Below are positions 15,422-22,314 of a stretch of 31,199 nt of DNA, piece by piece. The first letter of the stretch is position 1, and the number at the start of each line of letters is the position of its first letter. The notes under the pieces were generated by a model, which did no database searches, was not told the origin of the DNA, and saw nothing but the letters and a program-made list of their open reading frames with translations. This DNA comes from a virus: IMG/VR virus record IMGVR_UViG_3300009183_000251, positions 1 through 31,199 of that record. One strand, 5' to 3'. The translations under genes and the position numbers were made by a program.

Positions 15422-16061
15422 TTCTTGTTACTATCCATTTGTTAATGTTTTTTGATGTTCGTATGTTTACTGTGTTAGTATAACACTTTCTATAGGCATT
15501 AAACAAGCCCCAATATGAGATTTTTAGCTCTGTTTGAAACTGTTCGGCAAACCCTTTTAACCCAATATCTGTTTCCCAAACTCTGCCATCTGGTGATTCA
15601 ATTCTATAGGATCCATTATGAGCATCACTTTTGCGTTTTTTGGTTTTTTCTGATTCAGGATTGTCTTTAAATCTTTTTAATTGCCCTTTGCTACAATTCA
15701 ATGCCCTTTTTTGTTTCCAGTCGCTCGATGCATTGGCCCAAAATAGTTTAGCCGATTCTGAATCATGCCCCTCACCTCCGCCGGTAATATTATATCCAGT
15801 GTGTAATGTTTTATAATATTGTATCCAATACTTTTCTTTTGTATTTAGATCTTGAGTTGTCCACTTATTGTTTTGCTCAATAATTTCAAATTTCATATTA
15901 TCCCAACCGTATTTTCTAATTGCAATCAGAATGGGTCTTTTAATGTCAGGGTAATATTTGGCAGCCGATTGATACAATACTGCTTTTTGTTCCAGCGGTA
16001 ATGTACACTTGCCAACATATTGTTTTCCAGATGGCGAGGTAATCAGATAGATATATTTCAT
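15402..16061 (-). CDS. GIY-YIG homing endonuclease
   Basis: Free-standing mobile endonuclease, 219 residues. The GIY-YIG domain is clear: YIYLI (3-7), YVGK (15-18), a conserved catalytic Glu in the TKEKYWIQYY segment (E76) and the YNITGGGEG segment (90-98). Residues 100-150 are basic and probably contact DNA; residues 152-175 (SPDGRVWETDIGLKGFAEQF) resemble a NUMOD-type DNA-binding repeat. I start at ATG 16059-16061, not at the TTG 24 bases upstream, because the domain begins there and a TAAATA promoter would start transcription on that A. AT-rich, unlike its neighbours. Placed directly against the primase gene, a plausible homing target. Confidence 0.87.
   Translation of the reverse strand: MKYIYLITSPSGKQYVGKCTLPLEQKAVLYQSAAKYYPDIKRPILIAIRKYGWDNMKFEIIEQNNKWTTQDLNTKEKYWIQYYKTLHTGYNITGGGEGHDSESAKLFWANASSDWKQKRALNCSKGQLKRFKDNPESEKTKKRKSDAHNGSYRIESPDGRVWETDIGLKGFAEQFQTELKISYWGLFNAYRKCYTNTVNIRTSKNINKWIVTRIDKSDS
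15477..15506 (-). promoter_or_regulatory. Possible internal sigma70 promoter for primase-helicase operon
   Basis: Minus strand TTGTTT (15501-15506), 18-base spacer and TATACT (15477-15482) with extended TGT. It lies inside the GIY-YIG gene about 55 bases before the primase start. The -35 is weak and the site is within coding sequence, so confidence is low. Confidence 0.35.
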
Positions 16062-16066
16062 ATACC

Positions 16067-16074
16067 TATTTATG
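16067..16074 (-). promoter_or_regulatory. Late promoter giving a leaderless GIY-YIG mRNA
   Basis: Minus strand CATAAATA followed by five bases and the ATG. Predicted start site is 16061, the A of the start codon; no ribosome binding site is present. Confidence 0.5.
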
Positions 16075-16099
16075 CTAATCCACAATTAAAACAAATTAG

Positions 16100-17248
16100 T
16101 TATCGGTACAGTAGATCAACCACATAACCGGTACTGATCACTACTGCGGCGCCAGTCTGGGCAGGATTGTTTGGGTATGTACCTACTCCAAATCCGGCAT
16201 TGGGTAGATACCAGTACCCACTTCCACCATTGGTCACAGTAATACCAGTGACCACACCTCCTGACACTGCGGCCACTGCTGTGGCTCCGGCACCATCGCC
16301 AATGATGTTGATCTTGGGCGGTGCTAGATATCCTGATCCACCGTTGGTCACTGTGATGCCGGTAACCACACCGTTGGTTGTTGTGGCAAAAGCTATAGCC
16401 GGAAAACTGGGTTGATCTGGTACAGCAAAAATGCTGTTGTTAAAACACATGCGGATTAAGGGATACCAACCCACAATGTTCATGTAGATGGTGCCAGTCT
16501 TGTCCAAATAGGTAGTTGATTCGGTTACATTGTACCAAAGACTTTCATAGTTTTCGGCGGCCTGTGCTTTGATTGTTCCTGTGTAGCCATCCAAGGTCAT
16601 TTGTACTGTAGTTACTGCATTAACTGGCTCAATAAAACTGCTGAAATATTCTGTGTTTGTAAAACTGTTCCAGTAGTTTCCGCCATTGGGATTACCGGCC
16701 CAGTAAGGATTACTAGGATTTTGGCTCCAGGCAGTGCCATCAACACTGGCCTGTGCTGTTAATTTAAGCGTGGGTATTGTGAGTGGAGCACTGGGCACAT
16801 ACTGTGGTAACACGCTGTCCACAATGTTTACAGGAGCACGGGCTCCAGCTTGAGCATTAGTAAACACTGCCTCGACTAGGCCGCCGGGTTGTGTACGTTG
16901 TATACTATAGGTGGCTGGTTGTGCTAGCACTTCCAACATTTCAGCTGTGGTCAATGTGACCTTGGCTCGGCCAGTAGTGGCACTCAAGGTAACCAGCTCC
17001 TTTTCAACTAGTATACGGTCGCCGGCAGTGTTGATTGCACGGAATAGGAACGTACTACCTGTGATATTAACAGGTTTTTCTTGTTGATTAATGAATTCAA
17101 ACAAAAGCACGTTATCTACGCCTTTGTTTATGGTTAGTTGTTTTGCGTACACAGGATCGTACCTATAAGTAAAAGTTTCCCCCGCACCTGTATCCATGAG
17201 TAACACTCGCGTGAGCTGTTGATAGATATAGACCTGGGTAGAGTACAT
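16100..17248 (-). CDS. Late structural protein with BppU-like N-terminus and Gly-rich repeats
   Basis: Probable baseplate or tail fibre protein, 382 residues. Residues 30-150 have the alternating-strand pattern of phage baseplate upper-protein domains (LTINKGVDNVLLFEFIN ... ITGSTFLFRAIN). Residues 150-300 are Trp/Tyr/Asn-rich. The C-terminal region has two copies of GVVTGITVTNGGSGY about 38 residues apart, joined by PPKINIIGDGAGATAV, a repeat I associate with phage tail proteins. The ATG at 17246-17248 follows a late promoter by 6 bases. The alternative ATG at residue 18 has a weak GAG upstream; I keep the first because the intervening residues look coding. The exact role is unproven. Confidence 0.75.
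   Translation of the reverse strand: MYSTQVYIYQQLTRVLLMDTGAGETFTYRYDPVYAKQLTINKGVDNVLLFEFINQQEKPVNITGSTFLFRAINTAGDRILVEKELVTLSATTGRAKVTLTTAEMLEVLAQPATYSIQRTQPGGLVEAVFTNAQAGARAPVNIVDSVLPQYVPSAPLTIPTLKLTAQASVDGTAWSQNPSNPYWAGNPNGGNYWNSFTNTEYFSSFIEPVNAVTTVQMTLDGYTGTIKAQAAENYESLWYNVTESTTYLDKTGTIYMNIVGWYPLIRMCFNNSIFAVPDQPSFPAIAFATTTNGVVTGITVTNGGSGYLAPPKINIIGDGAGATAVAAVSGGVVTGITVTNGGSGYWYLPNAGFGVGTYPNNPAQTGAAVVISTGYVVDLLYR
16229..16373 (-). repeat. Tandem imperfect repeat encoding the GVVTGITVTNGGSGY module
   Basis: Two related 45-base stretches (about 16214-16258 and 16329-16373) about 114 bases apart in the structural gene, coding for the same 15-residue Gly-rich segment with many silent changes. 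The divergence at silent positions says the duplication is old and the protein sequence is selected. Confidence 0.7.
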
Positions 17249-17254
17249 ACAGAG

Positions 17255-17262
17255 TATTTAGC
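17255..17262 (-). promoter_or_regulatory. Late promoter of the structural gene, 1-base predicted leader
   Basis: Minus strand GCTAAATA, then six bases and ATG. The predicted start is 17249. The same GCTAAATACT core occurs before the tail fibre gene. Confidence 0.55.
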
Positions 17263-17291
17263 CGGTTTAGAATAGGGTCTCAGAATGGTTT

Positions 17292-17299
17292 GGTAAATA
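17292..17299 (+). promoter_or_regulatory. Late-type promoter of the lone plus-strand gene
   Basis: Plus strand GGTAAATA. Predicted start near 17305, 4 bases before the ATG at 17309. No ribosome binding site intervenes. Confidence 0.5.
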
Positions 17300-17308
17300 T
17301 CCGTAGAT

Positions 17309-17686
17309 ATGAACAATGATTTCTTTGAAAAACTAGCGGAAAAATACCCATTTATAACCTTGTGTGTTTATGCCACAACGGAATACGTGGGCATTATACA
17401 AAATCAGGACGATGCTATAACTACTATCTATGATTTTGGCGCCATACAAGACTTGGAAATCAAGCAACAATTTTTAGAGTTGGCCAATGTTTGGTGGTGG
17501 GAAAGTAATCGCAGTGTACCTATTAACATATTCCTCAAGCACGATTGGGATCAATTTAAACCTTACCTGCGTACTTTTATTAACAAAGATTTAGAAGTAT
17601 TGCACGGCCCTGTTTGTAGTCTTAGCGACATGGGTCGCAAAAAGTCTAAGAGAAAATCAATTACACTTGTTCGACGGATTGACTAA
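17309..17686 (+). CDS. Conserved phage protein of unknown function
   Basis: A 125-residue protein. The core looks alpha/beta (FITLCVYATTEYVGIIQNQDDAITTIYDFG) with a Trp cluster (NVWWWESNR, 60-68) and a strongly basic C-terminus (GRKKSKRKSITLVRRID) that may bind nucleic acid. I recall a family like this in marine T4-like phages, without assigned function. It is the only plus-strand gene between nrdA and 25912, with its own TAAATA promoter and a near-leaderless start. Its last 26 bases overlap, tail to tail, the 3' end of the DnaE-like gene, so the two convergent transcripts could interfere. Confidence 0.65.
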   Translation: MNNDFFEKLAEKYPFITLCVYATTEYVGIIQNQDDAITTIYDFGAIQDLEIKQQFLELANVWWWESNRSVPINIFLKHDWDQFKPYLRTFINKDLEVLHGPVCSLSDMGRKKSKRKSITLVRRID

Positions 17687-18239
17687 GCAGATTCATATGT
17701 AACGACACCAAGGCTGCATAGCCGATAGCGTGAGCATGTTTGAACACAAATCCGCGGCTGTCATCACCATCCCACACCGATTCAAACACTTTGTTCCAGG
17801 CCGTGTTTTGCAGATGCGCTTTGCCAGGTCTAATAATACTAATAAATGCTGCCATTCTTGGAATAGAATCTGGCTTCATTGTGGCAAGTAAATCTGTATA
17901 ATTGCCCACGTGTACTAACTGCTTTGCCCACTCAGAATCTGTCCATAAACGTGACCAGGCGGGTTCTTGACCCAACATTTGCTCATAGTGCTCTGGGTTT
18001 TTTATCAGTTGATAAACACTCATGTTTAACAAATCTATTTTAAAATACCCCAGTTGTTCAGCTTGTTCATAATCTATAGCCGCACAAGCATTAACAGGAT
18101 CATATGGAATATCAGTAACGTACACACCACTGTTATGGCGACGTGCTTGGCCTTGATGCAGTTGTCTAGCCGGGATTGCTTGAATTAATTTTAACAGCTG
18201 ATCTCTATCAGCTAAATCTAAGTCAATATCTGCGCTCAT
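17661..18239 (-). CDS. Mini DnaE-like (Pol III alpha, family C) protein
   Basis: A 192-residue protein that strings together, in the right order, the family-C polymerase palm landmarks. Residues 4-13 DIDLDLADRD resemble the DnaE active-site PD(I/F)D(I/M)DF stretch; RRHNSGVYVTD (33-43) resembles the conserved RHAGGVVI region; FKIDLLN (67-72) resembles VKFDFLGL with the third catalytic Asp (D69). MKPDSIPRMA (121-130) and IRPGK (136-140) resemble the DnaE RPxxFxD..ALYRPGP segment, and KHAHAIGYAALVS (167-179) resembles NKSHAAAYALVSYQ. DnaE is about 1000 residues; PHP, most of the fingers and the beta-binding parts are missing. Start ATG overlaps the previous TAA (TAATG). Catalysis is plausible but unproven; it could be a regulatory relic. 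Confidence 0.65.
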   Translation of the reverse strand: MSADIDLDLADRDQLLKLIQAIPARQLHQGQARRHNSGVYVTDIPYDPVNACAAIDYEQAEQLGYFKIDLLNMSVYQLIKNPEHYEQMLGQEPAWSRLWTDSEWAKQLVHVGNYTDLLATMKPDSIPRMAAFISIIRPGKAHLQNTAWNKVFESVWDGDDSRGFVFKHAHAIGYAALVSLHMNLLSQSVEQV

Positions 18240-18913
18240 TACCAACCTGCCTTAGTTAGTATATCTCGAGCGTATTCTTGATCTGCTGGATAGTCTCGAA
18301 ATTTCTTCATCCAAAAATCTGCATCAATGTAGGGCCATATCATAGAGACCTGCGTGGCGTCTAACTCTGCTAGGAATTTTTGTCCTGCGGCACTATTGTA
18401 GATAATCCATGGACTGATACGTCCTGCGGTCACAGCATAGACCATGGCATTGGTGTTGCCATACCGTAAGCAATCTTCTGCAGGGTGACCGTGTTGTTCA
18501 CTCCAGTCTATACCAAACTCCATGGCACGGGCTAGTGCATCATTTACATTTTCCACACGCAAATAGTCTGTAAGATATTCAGTGTAGACGCTATCCTTAC
18601 ACCAGTGATCGATTTTTTTATTTTGTTTCAGTACCCACTCAGTAAATCGCGCTGGATTGATAGCTCGAACGTCTACACAATAACGACCAAACTTTACAAA
18701 AGCACGATAGTAAGGGCTTTCGCAAAAGTCATCATAAGTTTTTAGTTTGGCGCTGCCTTGTGTAAGTTCGTAAAATTTTATGTAAGCGTGAAACCCTAGA
18801 CGTACTCCGGCTTCGTCTTTTTGCTGACGACGACGACGAGGTTCACATGAATGCACTGCCAGACTAGATTCTTTAATAAAATCTTTCTTACAATACTGGC
18901 AGGTATATTTCAT
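18239..18913 (-). CDS. Zinc-finger-like protein, conserved in T4-like phages
   Basis: A 224-residue protein with an N-terminal C2HC zinc-finger-like motif: C5 and C8 (CQYC), H21 and C23, followed by an Arg run (RRRR, 26-29). The rest is mostly helical and aromatic-rich (YYRAFVKFGRYCVDVRAINPARF). The zinc module and basic run point to nucleic-acid binding. I believe similar proteins are conserved in marine T4-like phages next to clamp-loader or UvsW genes, but no function is known to me. Overlaps: ATGA with the gp62-like gene before it, TAATG with the DnaE-like gene after it, so all are translated from one mRNA. Confidence 0.7.
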   Translation of the reverse strand: MKYTCQYCKKDFIKESSLAVHSCEPRRRRQQKDEAGVRLGFHAYIKFYELTQGSAKLKTYDDFCESPYYRAFVKFGRYCVDVRAINPARFTEWVLKQNKKIDHWCKDSVYTEYLTDYLRVENVNDALARAMEFGIDWSEQHGHPAEDCLRYGNTNAMVYAVTAGRISPWIIYNSAAGQKFLAELDATQVSMIWPYIDADFWMKKFRDYPADQEYARDILTKAGW

Positions 18914-19356
18914 TTTTTAACTTCTTGCCCTAGCTGTTTAAGGTAAGCATCAATGTCTTTTTTGGTATTGATCTTGGCCATTAGTTCCACTTCGTCATCT
19001 TTTAAATGTGGGAACAATTCAACAATTTGTTTTCGAATACCACTGGCGCCGGCTTCTTTTTTCTTAGGAGCAATCCATTGATGTCGTTGTGTACCTAGGC
19101 CTGGGCTCACTGCTGTAGCACATAACCATTGCAGTTTAGGATGACGATTAATTGCAAAAAAATGTTTGTTGACATAGTGATTACTACTTTGCAAATAATA
19201 ATGTTGTAACTCTGCACTGCCTTGGATACTTGAGCCCCAGCGTATCATTAGGAAGTTGCTGAACTTCTTGCGCTCTTCGTCTGTAAGGCTGGAATAAAAA
19301 TCTCGATCTTTGCGATCAAAGCACATCATTTCATTTTGTATTGACAGTTTATCCAC
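18910..19356 (-). CDS. 62: Probable clamp-loader small subunit, T4 gp62-like
   Basis: Would act with a gp44-like ATPase to load the sliding clamp. 148 residues, mostly helical. The pattern RKDRDFYSSLTDEERKKFS near the N-terminus, VNKHFFAINRHPKLQWL in the middle, and RHQWIAPKKK after it agree with what I recall of gp62 in marine T4-like phages; similarity to T4 gp62 itself is low. No gp44 is adjacent, though the AAA+ gene at 22315 lies about 3 kb away. The start is GTG at 19354-19356, overlapping the TAG of the upstream gene (TAGTG) with AGG upstream; a TTG lies 6 bases earlier and an ATG pair 27 bases later. Confidence 0.55.
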   Translation of the reverse strand: MDKLSIQNEMMCFDRKDRDFYSSLTDEERKKFSNFLMIRWGSSIQGSAELQHYYLQSSNHYVNKHFFAINRHPKLQWLCATAVSPGLGTQRHQWIAPKKKEAGASGIRKQIVELFPHLKDDEVELMAKINTKKDIDAYLKQLGQEVKK

Positions 19357-19856
19357 TACCAAGCCTGATTGTAATTTACCACTTCACAGTTGCGACTAAT
19401 GTCCTTGACAAAATAAACACAGTCAGGCTTTTCACCAATGCCTAATGGTACACACAACATTTGACCGTTTTTTAATTTAGGAGCATACCATGTTACTTCT
19501 TGATATACATCAATAATCTCAATATCTAGAAAACTAGGACGGAAACTGCTAAGAGGGTTGAATTGAAATGCTTTAAATCCGCGATCATTAATACTGGTTA
19601 ATGGCAATACTTCCAGGTCTCCTAGATCAGGTTCACCTATGAGTATTTGCCAGTCCACAGGCATACGCACTCTATGTTCGCCAACACGTAAAACTAGTGC
19701 GGGTGCTGTGAAACTTTCTAAAAAGATTAAGGGAATGTAATGATAGTCTGGGTCTTTAGGATCGCTATTATCAAATATGGCAAACCGCATGTCATCCACT
19801 TCCTCTGGTAGATGATCCAAATCAAATGGTGTGTTATCTAATGTAAGTATACGCAT
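19356..19856 (-). CDS. Conserved phage protein of unknown function, leaderless
   Basis: A 166-residue, acidic, beta-rich protein (LILTLDN-like start MRILTLDN; WQILIGEPDLGDLEVLPLTS; WYAPKLKNGQMLCVPLG). No catalytic motif was recognised; the LKNG..LCVP.G segment looks conserved. I think it occurs in marine T4-like phages near UvsW and clamp-loader genes. The ATG starts 6 bases after a TATAAT box, so the mRNA should begin at the start codon with no leader. It opens the operon that continues with the gp62-like, zinc-finger and DnaE-like genes, hinting at a DNA-metabolism role. Confidence 0.65.
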   Translation of the reverse strand: MRILTLDNTPFDLDHLPEEVDDMRFAIFDNSDPKDPDYHYIPLIFLESFTAPALVLRVGEHRVRMPVDWQILIGEPDLGDLEVLPLTSINDRGFKAFQFNPLSSFRPSFLDIEIIDVYQEVTWYAPKLKNGQMLCVPLGIGEKPDCVYFVKDISRNCEVVNYNQAW

Positions 19857-19862
19857 GAATTT

Positions 19863-19890
19863 ATTATAACATAGTTTGTAGTAGATGCAA
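19863..19890 (-). promoter_or_regulatory. Sigma70-type early promoter, leaderless, for the gp62/DnaE-like run
   Basis: Minus strand TTGCAT (19885-19890), 16-base spacer and TATAAT (19863-19868) with TGT before it. Six bases separate the -10 box from the ATG, so the predicted +1 is the A at 19856. Confidence 0.7.
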
Positions 19891-19893
19891 CCT

Positions 19894-21354
19894 TTATTTC
19901 CATTCTAGTTTTTCTTGAGTGAATGGATAATTAGCTTCTCGATAAAAAACTTTGCGTTTGGTTAGATGTCTTTTCGCAAATTTGCAGGTGCTGGTTACGT
20001 CCCAGATTTGCACATGATCTTTATCTTCAGCTTTTCGTATTCCGCGGCCGATCGACTGGATGACCCGGACAAAACTCTTGCCAGGTTCGACAAGAACAAG
20101 ATTAAAAATCCTAGGCAAATTAATACCCACAGCAGCAACACCATAGGTAGCCACAATGATTTTTCCAGTACTAGTTGCCACTTCGTCATATTCATCTTGT
20201 CGATCCTTTGCTTTTGTAGCTCCACTAACAAACACTGCCTGATCGCCTAACAAGTCCACTAAGGCATGACCGCCTGCTACACGATCTACTAACACCAGAG
20301 TATTACCTGTGGCATTAACCTGTGCTATCAGGTGTGCTATGGTTTTAAGTCTGTCTGGCTCTTCTAGTAGGAACTTTAGTTCACTTTGATAGTTAGAGAA
20401 CTCTGCATGATCAACTAACTGTACCACATTCACGTGGCATTGCGCTAGTACACCACGATCCTGTAACTCACTGGCACTGAGCTGATTAATTACCGGACCA
20501 AGACTACACTTTAAGGCTTGAAATTCAAAGGGTTCTTTAGGTATGGTTCCTGTGAGTCCCCAACGCAATGGTATACGACTCATTACACCTGTAAGCAAAC
20601 TTTTTAATGCATCAGCTTTGGCCATATGCACTTCGTCAACAATAACGCACACAACATCTTCAAGAAACTCGCCAATAGTAACATCACCTACAGAGTTTTT
20701 TGTATTCTTCAATAACACATTCAAACTTTGCCATGTACATATAGTATGCTGGCGGCCCCATTCCTTACGATCGCCAAAGTAAACACCAACATCCTGTTGC
20801 ATGTTGATATAGTCTTTTTCTGTTTGTGTTACTAGACTCTTGTTGGGCACAATAACAATGGTGCGACCATATGGTGCCACTGCATTACTGAGTGAGGCTG
20901 TGATTACAGTCTTGCCTGCGCCAGTGGCGATCTCCTGGATACATTGTGGGTTCTCAAGGAAGTTGTTGATGATCTCAACTTGATAGTCGCGCAACTCCAT
21001 TGGTTTACCTTCTAATGGATGTCCTTTTCCCCACACAATATGACTGAATGTTTTTTCTGTCACTTTCTCAAAAGTAAATGTCGTAGAATAATCTCGTTGG
21101 TCATCTAAGTCAATGTCATAGTTAAACTTTTCAAGTATAGGAATAATCTCCGGTAGCAAGTTTACATAAGTGCTACCACCCAGTTGGAAGTAACTTACCT
21201 TGCCGTCCCATCGTCCAAGTCTAACAGCGGGCAAGTAACGGGCGCCCGGAACATCATACTTAAACGCATTAACTAAAGCGCGGCGAGCATCAAGTTCAAG
21301 TCCTTCAATTTTGATGTTTACTTCGTCTCGAATTATAATAGTGGCTGTTTTCAT
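19894..21354 (-). CDS. uvsW: UvsW-like DNA/RNA helicase (superfamily 2)
   Basis: ATP-driven helicase that remodels stalled forks, branched DNA and R-loops and helps the shift from origin- to recombination-dependent replication in T4. 486 residues (T4: 503). N-terminal substrate-binding domain 1-110 with RYLPAVRLGRWDGKVS; then Q-like LRDYQ (121-125), Walker A ATGAGKT (143-149), DEVH box (240-243), TGT (268-270), and motif VI QSIGRGIRK near the C-terminus. ATG overlaps the upstream TGA (ATGA). It ends 37 bases before the next start; that gap holds a promoter. Family call is firm. Confidence 0.92.
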   Translation of the reverse strand: MKTATIIIRDEVNIKIEGLELDARRALVNAFKYDVPGARYLPAVRLGRWDGKVSYFQLGGSTYVNLLPEIIPILEKFNYDIDLDDQRDYSTTFTFEKVTEKTFSHIVWGKGHPLEGKPMELRDYQVEIINNFLENPQCIQEIATGAGKTVITASLSNAVAPYGRTIVIVPNKSLVTQTEKDYINMQQDVGVYFGDRKEWGRQHTICTWQSLNVLLKNTKNSVGDVTIGEFLEDVVCVIVDEVHMAKADALKSLLTGVMSRIPLRWGLTGTIPKEPFEFQALKCSLGPVINQLSASELQDRGVLAQCHVNVVQLVDHAEFSNYQSELKFLLEEPDRLKTIAHLIAQVNATGNTLVLVDRVAGGHALVDLLGDQAVFVSGATKAKDRQDEYDEVATSTGKIIVATYGVAAVGINLPRIFNLVLVEPGKSFVRVIQSIGRGIRKAEDKDHVQIWDVTSTCKFAKRHLTKRKVFYREANYPFTQEKLEWK

Positions 21355-22217
21355 TGTAAGGTAACTTGTGTAATGTGCTGATTTTGCTTAATTGCTTCTA
21401 TTAACTGATCTCTAGGTTGGGTTTCAATGAGTTCTGCTACAGGAAAACGCAAAGGTAACAGTCTAGGATCTTGAAATGCTGTAAACCCTTGATCAAAGAA
21501 AAAATCTCTATGTAGATTAAAATGTTTCTGCATTCTAATTAATTTGTCAGAAATATAGTCGACTGTTTCCTCATGCATGCGAACATTGAAGTCTGCTGAA
21601 TAATGATTAAAAGGTTTAAATGCATCATCACTTATGTAGTTATCACGATCTTGTGTAAGGTCCTCAAGGGTTTTGCCTATCTCAGAATAGTTCAAACATA
21701 CGCTACCAAATTTGGGATTTAAAGTTCCATATTCATGCATAACTTCTACAGGTAACGTGTTGATCTTTGGCATGCCAAACCAAGTGCAAACAAATCTAGG
21801 ACGATTGCCACGTGCGGCGCTTTCGCATCTGTGGACACTGACATTTAAATTGGCTAGATGTTGTCTTGTCTCTTGAGGTATGGGGCCATATTTTGGATGT
21901 ACTGGATGTTGGTCTAACAGGCCATGCCATTGTTCAAAAATATTGTGTAGATAATTTAATGTGTCTTGATCGTTGACCGTAGATAAGTCCCGAGTGATTA
22001 ACGGTTGCCAACTATTAATTCCTTGGATACATTCTTTTATTTTTACCAAGGCAATACGTTGGTCTTCGTCTTGGGTGTTAAACCCATAAAATCTTTTAGG
22101 GTCATCTAACGGCCACTGCTCTCGTTTACTCATACGTTCGAGCCATAATTGAGCAATTGAATTATCCAATACTTGAAATTGCAATTTTAAATCCAATAGA
22201 TTAATGGTTAAGATCAT
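21351..22217 (-). CDS. Conserved hypothetical phage protein, leaderless
   Basis: A 288-residue soluble protein of unknown function. It is rich in His, Trp and aromatic residues (KPFNHYSADFNVRMHEE around 205-221; RFVCTWFGMPKIN). A scattered set of His and Glu residues could bind metal, but no named motif is recognised. Coupled by ATGA to uvsW, so a role in DNA repair or recombination is plausible by association only. The ATG begins 5 bases after a TATACT box, so the message should be leaderless. Confidence 0.65.
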   Translation of the reverse strand: MILTINLLDLKLQFQVLDNSIAQLWLERMSKREQWPLDDPKRFYGFNTQDEDQRIALVKIKECIQGINSWQPLITRDLSTVNDQDTLNYLHNIFEQWHGLLDQHPVHPKYGPIPQETRQHLANLNVSVHRCESAARGNRPRFVCTWFGMPKINTLPVEVMHEYGTLNPKFGSVCLNYSEIGKTLEDLTQDRDNYISDDAFKPFNHYSADFNVRMHEETVDYISDKLIRMQKHFNLHRDFFFDQGFTAFQDPRLLPLRFPVAELIETQPRDQLIEAIKQNQHITQVTLQ

Positions 22218-22222
22218 AACTT

Positions 22223-22251
22223 AGTATAACATACTTAAAACAAAAGATCAA
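22223..22251 (-). promoter_or_regulatory. Sigma70-type early promoter, leaderless, upstream of the uvsW operon
   Basis: Minus strand TTGATC (22246-22251), 17-base spacer and TATACT (22223-22228) with TGT before it. Five bases lie between the -10 box and the ATG. The -35 overlaps the T-run of the preceding terminator. Confidence 0.7.
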
Positions 22252-22301
22252 AAAAACAGGCACCAAAGTGCCTGTTGAAAATGGGTAGTTAAAAACTACC
22301 C
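22251..22301 (-). terminator. Tandem hairpins ending in a rho-independent terminator
   Basis: The AAA+ transcript first meets GGGTAGTT/AACTACCC (22283-22301, 3-base loop, no T-run), then AACAGGCAC/GTGCCTGTT (22255-22276) followed by seven T on the minus strand. The second is a textbook terminator; the first may stabilise the 3' end. Confidence 0.85.
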
Positions 22302-22314
22302 AGGAGCTACCATA

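Noticed and set aside
15477-15506. Strong internal promoter claim for the primase operon
   Set aside because: The -10 is good but the -35 and 18-base spacer are weak and it lies in coding sequence; kept only as a low-confidence feature.
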